A stretch of DNA of 13,044 nucleotides. Source: JBFGFG01 sp041627475 (GTDB lineage Bacteria > Actinomycetota > Nitriliruptoria > Nitriliruptorales > Nitriliruptoraceae). Position numbers and translations under genes: made by a program. Location of the stretch: positions 1 to 13,044 of the forward strand of contig JBFKQZ010000063.1 of assembly GCA_041627475.1 (NCBI GenBank). Direction: 5' to 3'. Every line of letters starts with the position of its first letter. Within the stretch, counting starts at the first letter, position 1. The notes beneath the pieces are model-generated. The model was not told the DNA's origin. It made no database searches and worked only from the letters and a program-made list of their open reading frames with translations. Below, in pieces: positions 1 through 10,500 of this stretch.

Positions 1-1119
1 CAGCGCGGCGAGGTCCGCGTCTACCCGGTGTGTGCCTACGAGGCCTGGCAGTCGCGGGTCCACGAGGACGTGGACATGTGGAAGCGGTCGGGCGCCGACC
101 GGCTGATGCGTGACCTGGAGGGCTTCCTCGCGGACGTGGCCGGCAAGCAGGCGCTCATCAACGCGGTGGAGCGCATCGAGAAGGCCGCGGACATGGCCAA
201 GAACGAGGTGCGGATCCGCCAGCAGCTCCTCAGCGACGCAGACCAGCTGGAGACGCTGTACGCCCAGGTCGACGGCCGCATCCGCGAGCTGGAGAGCACC
301 GTCGGCGGGACGCTCGAGGCATCGCTGCAGCAGGTCGAGCCACTGCGCATGCAGGTCCGCCAGATGATGTTGGCGCCGTTCGCCGACGCGCAGGCCCAGG
401 TCGACGCGCTGGACACGGTCGACCAGATCGAGGACTTCGGTCTCAACTTCAAGCGTCGCGTCGAGGTCGCCAGCGAGGAGGCGGGCCGCCGCTTCCAGAC
501 CGGCTTCGAGGCGATCGTCACCGATCTCCGTGAGCGGCTGGAGAACCAGCTGCAGGACGTCGTGAGCGACATCGTCCCCAACCTCCCGCCGATCCGGCTG
601 AGCGCCTCGGGGATGCTGGTCACGCCCGACCAGCTCCAGTCGCTGCGTTCGGGCGACCGCTCGGCGAAGAAGACCGAGCGCACCTCGGCGCTGGCCGGCG
701 GCCTCGGTGGCGGCGCGGCGACGCTCGCGGCGCTGGGGACCTCGGCGGTGCTGCTGAGCCCGCTGGGCCTGCTCGCCGGTGCGCTGGCGGGCTGGAAGCT
801 GTCGTCGGCCGTGCTCGGGCGGCGTCGCCTCGAGCAGGCGCGCGAGGCGCTGATGGAGCGGCTGGACGAGATCTCCGCGCGGCTGACCCGTGACTTCGAC
901 CGCCAGGTCGAGCAGGTGATCGACGCGGTCAAGGACTCGGTCGACCGTCGCCGTCGCGGCTTCGCGTCCGACCTGTACGAGCAGTTCGACCTCGTCAAGG
1001 CGATCAGCCACGACCCGCAGGTCATGGACCAGCAGCGCATCGAGGCCGAGCGCTTCAGCCAGGCGTTCGACGCCTGCGCCAACCGCGCCCGCAAGGTGAT
1101 CGAGTCCTCCGTCTACTGA
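1..1119 (+). CDS. Bacterial dynamin-like GTPase, C-terminal part (5' end outside window)
   Basis: The frame is open from base 1 and ends at TGA 1117-1119, giving 372 residues. No initiator needs to lie inside the window, and a GTG at 28 is probably internal. Residues 1-35 (RVYPVCAYEAW, then SGADRL) look like the end of a dynamin-family G domain, whose nucleotide-binding motifs would lie upstream. Residues about 40-225 are charged, heptad-like helices with many Gln, Glu and Arg, fitting the stalk bundle. Residues about 229-273 are a long Gly/Ala/Leu stretch with a Ser-Pro-Leu-Gly turn, like the membrane-inserting hairpin or paddle of bacterial dynamin-like proteins. A second charged helical segment closes the protein. 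Such proteins bind and remodel the inner face of the membrane, for example in membrane repair or sporulation septa. Family assignment is inferred from architecture. A coiled-coil membrane protein without GTPase activity is the main alternative, because the G motifs are not visible. Confidence 0.72.
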   Translation, partial: QRGEVRVYPVCAYEAWQSRVHEDVDMWKRSGADRLMRDLEGFLADVAGKQALINAVERIEKAADMAKNEVRIRQQLLSDADQLETLYAQVDGRIRELESTVGGTLEASLQQVEPLRMQVRQMMLAPFADAQAQVDALDTVDQIEDFGLNFKRRVEVASEEAGRRFQTGFEAIVTDLRERLENQLQDVVSDIVPNLPPIRLSASGMLVTPDQLQSLRSGDRSAKKTERTSALAGGLGGGAATLAALGTSAVLLSPLGLLAGALAGWKLSSAVLGRRRLEQAREALMERLDEISARLTRDFDRQVEQVIDAVKDSVDRRRRGFASDLYEQFDLVKAISHDPQVMDQQRIEAERFSQAFDACANRARKVIESSVY

Positions 1120-1133
1120 GGGCGTCGTCCGCA

Positions 1134-1145
1134 TCGCCGCGGCGA
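1134..1145. repeat. Perfect 12-bp palindrome after the dynamin-like gene
   Basis: TCGCCGCGGCGA is its own reverse complement and starts 15 bases after the TGA of the upstream gene. It has no loop, so it suits a dimeric protein-binding site better than a classic hairpin terminator. GC-rich palindromes of this size arise easily by chance at this base composition. Confidence 0.4.
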
Positions 1146-1232
1146 CTGGCGCCGAGGCCTGCGAGCGGCCGGGCACGGTGACGGTGGGAACCGCCGCAAC
1201 GCGGTCGCATCCCGAGTCGCCCGCGTGCTGGA

Positions 1233-1266
1233 TGACCATGTGTGCACGGATCGCTGTGCATGGTCA
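1233..1266. promoter_or_regulatory. Imperfect inverted repeat, possible operator or hairpin
   Basis: TGACCATG at 1233-1240 is the exact reverse complement of CATGGTCA at 1259-1266, with 18 bases between. The similarity continues inwards as GTGCAC on the left and GTGCA on the right, offset by a small bulge. The arms are less GC-rich than their surroundings, which makes chance less likely than for the nearby GC palindromes. It lies about 150 bases upstream of the giant gene's start and could be an operator or the terminator of the dynamin-like gene. No T-tract follows it. Confidence 0.42.
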
Positions 1267-1403
1267 CCGGGGCCGGACGGCCGATTGCCGTTCGCCGACG
1301 CCGGCGGGCGGTGCGGCCGTGCACCCGCTGTCCCCGATGCGCCCGAGCGACGACGGCAGCGGCTAGCAGTGGGGTGCTGGCGTCACCGCGCGCTGGACGG
1401 ACC

Positions 1404-1408
1404 AGGGG
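1404..1408 (+). promoter_or_regulatory. Ribosome binding site of the giant gene
   Basis: AGGGG ends seven bases before the ATG at 1416, an ideal Shine-Dalgarno spacing. It supports this start over the in-frame ATG at 1242, which would add 58 Arg-rich residues in front of a clear signal peptide. Confidence 0.7.
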
Positions 1409-1415
1409 TGCGACC

Positions 1416-1526
1416 ATGCGCGAGACCGACCGGGACCAGGGCACTGCGCGGACACGACGGTGGCTCGCGACGACGCTGACGCTCGCGATGCTGCTCACTG
1501 GGACGCCACTCGGGGCGGCCACGGCG
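1416..1526 (+). other. Signal peptide of the giant protein (Sec or Tat)
   Basis: A basic n-region ends in RTRR and is followed by a hydrophobic stretch WLATTLTLAMLL. An Ala-Thr-Ala site comes after it, with cleavage expected after residue 37, just before acidic GDEEE. TRRWLA at residues 13-18 also fits the loose twin-arginine pattern (ZRRx plus two hydrophobic residues). The cysteine pairs and the late-folding RTX repeats make Sec export more natural. The sequence alone does not decide the route. Confidence 0.8.
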
Positions 1527-4500
1527 GCCGGTGACGAGGAGGAGGCAGGCCTCGTCGTCGAGGGCCTCCTCGGTCTCGGCGTGGCCTTCGGTGGCGTGAC
1601 CACGCTGCCGCCACTGGCGACGGCGCTGCCCATGACCGCCGTCTCCATTCGCGACGTGCTCGAGCTGGACCGACTGGTCGCGGAGCGGATCTCGGCAGCG
1701 GTGACCGGCCAGAGCCGCACGCTCGACACGCTCGACGACGTCGTGTCCCGCAATGACGACGGCATGGAGCTGGTCGAGGCCGTCCCCGGGCCGGACGCCC
1801 CCGTGGGGGCACGTGAGTGGATCCTGTCCCTGGACGTGACCCAGGACCTGCCGGTCCCACTCAGGTACCGGGACGAGGACCTGCGGTTCGGCACGGCCGA
1901 GCTGGACGGTGAGCTCGCGGCACGCATCGACGGCTCGTTCCGCGTGCGGTACGACCCGGGAGCCGATCCGCTGCTCCGCGTCTCGGTGGTCGGTGAGCAG
2001 CTCTTCGACGTGACGGCCTGGACACGTGCCACGGACAGCACGTCCACCGCAGCGGCCGCTCTCACCGCCCCGCCGTTCAGCGCGGTCACGGGCTTCGTCG
2101 AGGCGTCCGTGACCGGCACGGCCGTGGCCGACGTCGCGGTCCAGCTGCGGATGCGTGACCCCAACGGTCGTGGGGCGATCACCCGCGAGGACCTCGAGTT
2201 CGGCATCGCCGAGGACCTGTTCACGATCACCCCGCCCGCCGATGACGCGGTCGCCGTCACCTTCTCGCTGACCTCGGGGCTCCTGCCCGACGGTCCGCAC
2301 GGCACCGTGTCGGCGGTGGATCGTGGGATCGATCCGGCGCCCGACCCCGACGAGCCGGTCAGCCCCTGGCCTGCGGTGCTCTACGAGCCCGACCCCGAGC
2401 TGGAACGCCTCTCGTCGGTGACGGCCGCGCAGTCGCTCGGCGCGTTCGCGTCGTTCACCGCCGCGATGCTGCGTGTCGAGGGTGCGGTCGACGTCGACCT
2501 GCCGATGCTCGACGCCCGCCTCACGGACGTGTTCTCGCCCGGCCTCGACCTTGCGTCGATCGTGACCGAGCAGGCCACCGCACGGATCGTCTGCGGGGCA
2601 GCCGACACCGTGCCGCCCTCGGGGGCACCGCTCCCGGGGCGTCCGCAGTACTGCCAGGCGGTCACCGAGGGCCTCGACGCCGATCCGGGGTCGGTCGTTT
2701 GGAGCGCGCTCTCGGCGAGCACGACGGTGACCCCGCCCGCGAGCGGGACGACGGTCGCCGGCACACCGACCGCGAACGTCACGGTGGAGACCACCGTCGG
2801 GTTCCCGCACCTGGTCGTGGACTTCACCGTCGACGGTGAGCCCCGGCGCGCGCGCTCCGTCATCGGGTCGGTGGAGACGTTGGGGGCGGTGCTCGACGAG
2901 GCAGGCCTGACCGGTGCCGTCGCCTACGACGCCGGCGCCGGCGCGATCGAGGTGGCGCTCACCGTCGAGACGCCGGACGCGACCGTGCCGGTTGCCACCG
3001 GCGGTGCGGAGGGCCTCGGTCCCGTGACCGGCTTGTCGGGGCTGTGTGCCGCGCTCGTGGCCGGGGACGGTCAGCGCAGCTGCCCCCAGACGGGACAGGC
3101 ACCGGGCGCGACCGACACGGCCGACCTGTCGACCGGGACCGTCGACGTCACGGCCACGGGCCGCGCGGTGGGCGCCACCCTCGGCATCGGACTGCTCCCG
3201 ACCGACGCGGGGCTCGACGTCGAGCCCGAGGTCTACGTCCGTCCGGGTGCTGGCGGGGCCGTGTGGCGCATCGACACCATCGACGCACTGCTGACGGCGC
3301 CGGCACCGATGAGCGGCCGCATCGGCTTCCTGCAGGTCGACGTGGACCTGACCGCCTTCGACCTGCGCACCGTCGGGGCCGGACCCGCGGTGCTCGCGAC
3401 CGTCCCGACCGAGCCGTTCGACCTGTACGACGACGACGCCCGTCCGGTGAACGGGGCGGTGCGCGTGTCCCGACTGCTGTCGAGGGAGATCGTCGACGCC
3501 GACGGGAGCACCGAGGAGGGCGAGGGCGCTCCGGAACTGTCCCCGACCGTCGCTCGTGCGATCGCGGTCGACGCCGATGTGGCGGTGCGGGACGCGCCGA
3601 CCGACGCGGGGGACCGACTCGTCGATGCCAGCGGTGCCTTGACCGCCACGTGGACGGACCTGCGGCCCGACGCGTTGCCGACCGCGACGACCGACGCGGG
3701 CTACGACGACCTGCGGCTCTTCGACCTGGTCCCGACGTCGCTCGGCGTCGTGTCGGCGGTCGCCGAGACCGCCGGAGGTGTGGTGCTGACGCTGCCGACG
3801 ATGGACCTGTTCCGCGATCTCGGTGTGACCGCTGCGATGGTCGGGACCCCCGCGGCCACGATGGACCGTCGTGCGCTGCGTCGCGGCGACGAGGCCGGCT
3901 GCACCGAGTTCTCGGTGCTCTCGGCGACCACGCTGCGGTGCGACGACCCGATCGAGCTCGACCAGGTCTGGGCATCCGGTGACCTGCTGGAGATCGAGGG
4001 GAACCCCGACGCCCTGCGCGACGGGCTCGTCGCCGACCTGTCCGAGCTGATCAGTGCGTTCGAGACGCTCGACCCGGAGAAGGGCGCCGATGCCACGTTC
4101 CCGCTGCTCGACGCTCGCCCGATCGAGGTCAGCCACGCGAGCACGAACGTCGCCAACGCGATCGCCCAGGTGCTCGGCGAGGTCGCTGCCGAGGGGCCGG
4201 CTGATGCCGGTCGTGGACCACTGTCGACCCTCCAGCGGTTCCTGCCGACGTTCGGCGGGTACATCGGCACGGGTGTGACCCCCGTGGTGCTGCTGGTCGA
4301 CCGGGACGGTGCGCCCCACCTCGACCTCGAGCTGACCACGACTGCGGGCAACCCAGCCGAGACCAAGGCGCTTCGCATCATGGCCGGCGACCGACTGCTC
4401 GGGCTGCCTGATACCGCCGGTGAGCCGGTCGAGGTCGTGGCGACCTCGAGCTCGTCCGCCCGGCTGCGTCTGGCCGTCGACCTCGAGGCCGGCACCACCG

Positions 4501-7500
4501 AGGTGCACGATGTCTCCAGCGTGACCGCCGGGATCACCGGTCTCAGCGCGGCGTCCCCCGCGAAGATCGCGACCGACCCGGCCGAGTACGGCGCAGCCGA
4601 CTGGACCACAGGTCCTGCGGCGGACATCCAGCTCGCCGTGGGCGTCCAGCAGCGGATCGCCCTGCCGGCCACTGCCGCGACCTGGACACCGTTGTCCGAG
4701 GTCCGCGGCCTGCTCGAGCCCGTCCGGTCCGGGACCGGCAGCCCGAACACGTGTGGCATCAGCGGTGCCCCGGCCGGCGCCGTGGCGTGCGCGGTGGTGC
4801 CGCTGGCGCCTGCGCCGGGCGAGGCCGCGACCAACGTGGTCGAGGTCGCACTGGGACCCGACGACTCCTCGGGCGGGGACGGCGGCCCCCTGCTGGGTGA
4901 CCAGCCGCTCGCGGTGCGGTTCCTCGGCGACGGCTTCGCCTTCCTGGCCCGCGGCATCGCCGAGGGGCTCGACGGCAACGCGATCGGGCAGTACCTGCCA
5001 CTGGTCGGCGCGGACCTGGACGCCGGTGCCGGCGTCGAGGACGACCTCGTCGCGTTCTCGACCGAGGTCCGACGCCGCCTGCCGCAGGACGTCGACGAGG
5101 CGCAGAACCTCGCCGCGTTCCTGGCGGAGGTGACCACCGCGGTGCGCGACGGTGCGGCAGCGGCCGGCTTCGACCCGGTGGTCGCCGACGCGACCGCGAC
5201 CTGCACCGGTCCGTGCCCGACCGACAACCCGGCGACCGACGACGTCGACGAGTCGGCGACGGTCAGTGATGCCGTTGCAGTCGAGATGCCGCTCGTCCTG
5301 ACGATGACGGACACGACCGAGGCACCGCTCGAGGTGGACCCGGTCGAGTTCGCGTCGGGCCTGCCGGGTGCCGAGCTGCACTCCACGCTCGAGGTCGAGA
5401 CCTCCGTCCCGACCTGGACCGCGACCGCGACCATCGGAATCCGCCGCGGGACCGGGCCGTACGTCACGTTCCCGGACACCCCTGGCAACGACCCGGTGGA
5501 GCTGCTCTCCGTGGAGGTCGAGGCTGCGCTGCCGGAGGCGGCGGCGGACGGCACGGTCTGCCATGCGTGGACCCGCGTGCCCTCGACGACCACCGACGTG
5601 CCGGCCTCGATCGACGAGAGCGGCGCACGCTGCCTCGACGCGGTCGTCGGCTACCTGCCGTCGGTGCTCGTGGACCGCGGTGACACCGGGCTCGACGCCA
5701 CGGTCGTCCTGACGGTCCCAGAGGACGCCGCGGACGTCGAGCACTTCCTGCCGGCGCTCGTGGACGGGCTCGACCTGACGACCACGGCCACCGGTGTCGG
5801 TGGCCTCGACGTCTACTTCGAGGGCTGGGCGAGTGAGCTCGGGTTCTTCGACGTGCTCGGCGTGATCGACCTCGACTGGAGCGACGGCGCCTACGGGGAC
5901 GACCTCGCGTTCAGCGGGCTCCACCTCGACGTGGGCAGCGTGTACCGAGCACTCGGACCGGCCTTCAAGGAGGCCAGCGAGTGGTTGCGGACGATCCAGC
6001 CGGTGCTGGACGCGCTCAGCGCCCCGATCCCGGTCGCCACGGACCTGTCGAAGATGGCGGGCGGCCCCGACATCACCCTGCTGTCGATGGTCGTGGCCGG
6101 TGGCGGTGACGTCGAGATGGTCGCCAACCTGCTCACGTTCCGGACGCTCGCCGAGCAGCTCACGGGCACCGAAGGGGCCGAGGTCGTGCCACTCGGCAAG
6201 GACGCCGCGGACGGCGCCTCCGAGCCCGGCGCGTTCAGCGTCGCGTCCGACGCGTACGAGTTCGTCTCCTGCACCAACCGCATCAAGGACCGGACGGACG
6301 CCGACGCCGGCGCCGGGAGCAACGGGACGTGCTCGAACCCCGCGTCCTCGAAGAAGAACCGCACCGAGGCCGAGAAGAAGGAGAGGGCCAAGCCGAAGAA
6401 GGAGGGGGAGAACCGAGGCCGCAAGATGCAGAAGAGCTCGAAGAGCCCGATCCTGAGCACCCCGAGCGTCGGGATGCCGATCTTCGCCGATGCCCGCGCG
6501 TCCTACGACCTGATCCTCGCGCGGGGCAACAGCACCCTGGTGACCGTCGACCTCGGGACCCTCGGGGCCGAGTTCGGCGTGGACCGTGCGTTCGGTCCGT
6601 TCATGGTCGGCCCGATCCCGATCTTCGCGAACATCGGCGGCTCGGTCGCGCTCGCCGGACGCTTCTCGTTCGGCTTCGACTCGGATGGGCTGACGAGGGT
6701 GCTCGCGACCGAGGACCAGGGCGACGTCGTGTCGCTGGCGGCCTACGACATCGACATGGTCAAGGAGGGCTTCTACATCGACGACCTGAACGGCGGCGTC
6801 GACGTCCCCGAGATCACGCTGGTGTTCACGATGTACGCCGGGGCGTCGGTCTCGATCGGGATCGTCACGGCCGGGCTGCGAGGGGGGGCCGAGCTCGACC
6901 TGCTGCTCGATGCCCACGACCCGGACAAGGACGGGTTGATCCGCATCCACGAGTTCGCCGGCTCGTCGGGTCGCTCGTGTGCGTTCAACGTGTCGTCGGG
7001 CCTGACGTTCTTCCTCGACCTGTTCTTCACGGTCGACCTCGTGATCAAGCGGTTCGGCAAGTCCTGGCGCGTGCTCCAGAGCCCGCGCATCGAGCTGTTC
7101 GACTTCAAGTGCGCGAACGAGACGCCGACGCTGGCGTTCCCCAGGGTCACCACGCTGGCGGACGGCACGACCCGGTCCGAGCTCGTGCTGACCGCCGGCG
7201 AGCACCGCCCGCGCCGCAACGCGTTCCTGACCGAGGACAAGGAGCGCTACACGGTCCGACAGCTGACGAGCGTCCCCGACGAGGACGGCAAGGTCCATGT
7301 CGAGGTCTCGGCCTTCCAGCTGACCCAGCTCTACAAGGTGCTGCCCGGCACGACGATCATCGCCGACGGCGGCGCAGGTGACGACGCGTTCCGGTTCCAC
7401 CCGGGTCACGAGATGGGCGAGACGGCGACCGGTGAGACCACGGTGCAGACCGTGCCGTTCGGGCTGCCCGTCCGCGTCACGGCCGGCGACGACAAGGACC

Positions 7501-10500
7501 GGATCGAGGGCGGCGACGGCGACGACCGCCTCGAGGGCGGCAACGGCGAGGACACCATCAGCGGTGGCCTCGGCAACGACTGGATCGACGGCGGCGAGCA
7601 GGACGACGTCATCGACGCCGGCCCCGGCGACGACACGGTGCTGGGCAAGGGCGGCGTGGATGCCATCGCCACCGGTCCCGGTGCCGACATCGCCCGCGGT
7701 GGCGGTGACGCCGACCGCATCACCGGTGGCCCCGCCATCGACCCCGGTTCGTTGTTCCTGCTGAGCGACCTGGTCGAGGAGATCGACCCGGTCACCAACG
7801 TGCGGACCCTGTTCGCGCCGCAGCTGGACGGTGGTGACCTGCTGGTCGGCGAGGATGGCTCGGACGACGTCGACGGTGGCCATGGTTCGGACATCGTCGT
7901 CGGTGGTGACTACAGCGGCACGGCCACGATCGAACGAGCCGTCCGGCGGCTCACGGTCGTCGACGTCGACGGTTCGCTCAGCGAGCGCGACGTCGAGTAC
8001 TCGACGGTGCGCCTGCCCACTGAGGAACAGATCCGGGCCGAGTGCGCCACGCCGGGCGAGCCGTCCGGCAGCCGCGACGACGTGTCGGGCGGTTTCGACC
8101 GCGACTACCTGGTGGGTGGTGGCGGTGCCGACCAGCTCGCTGGTGGTGCCGACGGCGACCTGCTGTGCGGCCGCGGGGGCGACGACCTGCTGCTGGGTGA
8201 GGGCGACGACGTCCTGCCGGACGAGACCGGTCGGGACGAGCTGCTCGGTGGCCCCGGCAACGACCGGCTGTACGGCGGAGCTGACGTCGACACGCTCGAC
8301 GGCGGCGACGGGGACGACCTGCTGCGCGGCGAGAGCGGTGACGACCTCATGGCGGGTGGCCGCGGCGCCGACCTGCTCCTCGGCGGGGCCGGCCGCGACA
8401 CGCTCCGCGGTGACACCGGGGGCGCGGCGTCGACCGACGTGGGCGACGGTCGCGACATCCGGTGTGCCATCGAGACGACGATCATCGACGGCAGGTTCGA
8501 CATCACCGGCGACCTCAGCGGCAACGGCGCCGACGACGGCCGGCTCGAGGGACTGGCTGTCGTGGACGGACTGGTCCGTGACGTCGACGGGAGCCTCTAC
8601 AGCGGCATGCTCGGGCCGATCGTGGTCGTGGAGGGCCACGCCGACATCGACGGCGACGGCAACGTCGACGGCGCCGGTGCGGGCGACAACGGCATCGCGC
8701 CGATCGCGCACGTGTCAGGGGCCGTCGGTGACGGTGACTGCATCTTCGGTGGCGACGGTGCAGAGGTGCTGATCGACGGCCAGGAGGGCGGCGACCGCAT
8801 CGATGCCGGCGCGGGGGACGACCAGGACGTGCGCGGGGGGTCCGGCAACGACCTCGTCCGCGGTGGTCCCGGGATCGACCACGTGCTCGGCGGCGCCGAC
8901 GACGACCTGGTCGTGGGTGACTCGGGCGATGACTACGTCGCGGGTGGTCAGGGCAACGACCGGGTCCGTGGCGGCGCCGGGGACGACCTGCTGCTCGGCG
9001 GCTCGCCGCGGGCCGGTGTCCCGGACGGCAACGACGTCCTGCTCGGTGACCGCGGCAACGACGTGCTGGCCGGTGGCAACGCGCTGCTCGTCGCGCACGC
9101 TCCCGGCTCTGCCGTGCCGAAGGCCGGGGTGACGCTGCTGGCGACACCTGTGGGTCCACCGAGCGACAACGGTTGGGACGACGAGCTGTACGGCGGTTTC
9201 GACGACGACTGGGCGTTCGGCCAGGAGGGCGACGACCTCGTCCGCGGTGGCCATGACGACGACGTGGTCGAGGGCGGGCCGGGCAACGACCGGGTGCAGG
9301 GCGACGACCACGACGACCTCGTCGTCGGCGGCTCGTCGACCTCCGGTCCGATGTCCCCCGACCGCGACGCCACAGGTGTGCCCGACGGTGACGACGTGCT
9401 GCTGGGCGACGGCGGGGTCGACGACCTCGACGGTGTGGATGTCATCGTCGGCGACAACGCCAGACTCGACCCGGACGTCGGTGTCGACCGTGCGCGGTGG
9501 CCCGGTGTCCGTCCCCGGGTCGGGATCGTGCTGTTCGACGTGCCGACGTCGGCCGCGCCCGGGGGGCCGTACGGCAACGACACGATCGATGCCGGTGACG
9601 GCGACGACCTCGTGCTCGGCCAGTCCGGCGACGACGTCATCACCGGCAACGGCGGTGCCGACGCCATCGAGGGCAACGCAGGCAGCGACACGATCCACGG
9701 GGACCTCGGCACCAGCGCACCGCGCGGCGACCAGGGCGACGACGCGATCCTCGGCGGGTCGTGGACCGCAGGCACGCTCGATGCCTCGGGAGTCGGTGCC
9801 GGCGACGTGCTCCACGGCGACGGCGGTGACGACACGCTGCTCGGCGACAACGGCACGGTGCTGGCCACCGTGACCCTGCTCGACGTGCCGGCGGTCGGCA
9901 GCGACGGCGTCCCGGGCAGGACCGCTGGCGACGACACCCTGTACGGCGACGCTGGCCTGGATGCGCTCTTCGGGCAGTCCGGCGACGACGTCCTGCGCGG
10001 CGGCGACGACGATGACGCGCTCGAGGGCGGCGCCGGCAGCGACGAGCTGTACGGGGACGATGACGACGACACGCTCGTCGGTGGCGGCTCGGCCGTCGAC
10101 GGCCGGATCGTGCCGACACGGCTCGGTGACGGGCTCCCGGACGCCGGTGACCTGCTGGTCGGTGGCGATGGTGACGACGTGCTGGCCGGCGACAACGCCC
10201 GTCTCGTGCGGCAGGCCGGCCTGCGCGCCGACGGAACGCGCCTGCGGTTCGTGCTGCTGTTCGACGTCCACCTGGCCGGCGACCGGGCACCGTCTGGCGG
10301 TGGCGGCGCGGACCTGCTGTACGGCAATGGCGGGCGTGACCTCGTGTTCGGCCAGGGTGGCGACGACGAGGCGCACGGTGGGGCCGGCGACGACGTGGTC
10401 GAGGGCAACGCCGGCGACGACGAGGTCGCCGGCGACGGCGGGCAGGACGACGTGCTCGGCGGTGGTTCGGCGACCGACGGCATGGTCATCGGTGGCAACG

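Larger units (their letters stand above)
1120..1415. other. Intergenic region between the dynamin-like gene and the giant gene
   Basis: There are 296 bases without a convincing gene. The longer frames crossing this stretch encode Arg/Pro-rich peptides with no recognisable family. It holds a perfect 12-bp palindrome just after the upstream stop codon, an imperfect inverted repeat in the middle and a ribosome binding site before the giant gene. I could not find a convincing -35/-10 pair. The length and the palindromes suggest that the giant gene has its own promoter here, but that is inference. Confidence 0.6.

Noticed and set aside
1242..1415. Upstream in-frame start at 1242 for the giant protein
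   Set aside because: It would place 58 Arg/Pro-rich residues before a clear signal peptide, while the ATG at 1416 has a well-spaced AGGGG.
1383..8711. A 2442-codon open frame antisense to the giant gene
   Set aside because: Its translation is dominated by Arg, Gly, Val, His and Gln, with no signal, domain or hydrophobic pattern. It is explained by GC-rich codon positions of the sense gene, which suppress stops on the other strand.
9718..9730. Arg-Gly-Asp (PRGDQ) as an integrin-type adhesion motif
   Set aside because: Gly-Asp is part of nearly every RTX turn, so an Arg before it is expected by chance; there is no sign of a host-facing context.
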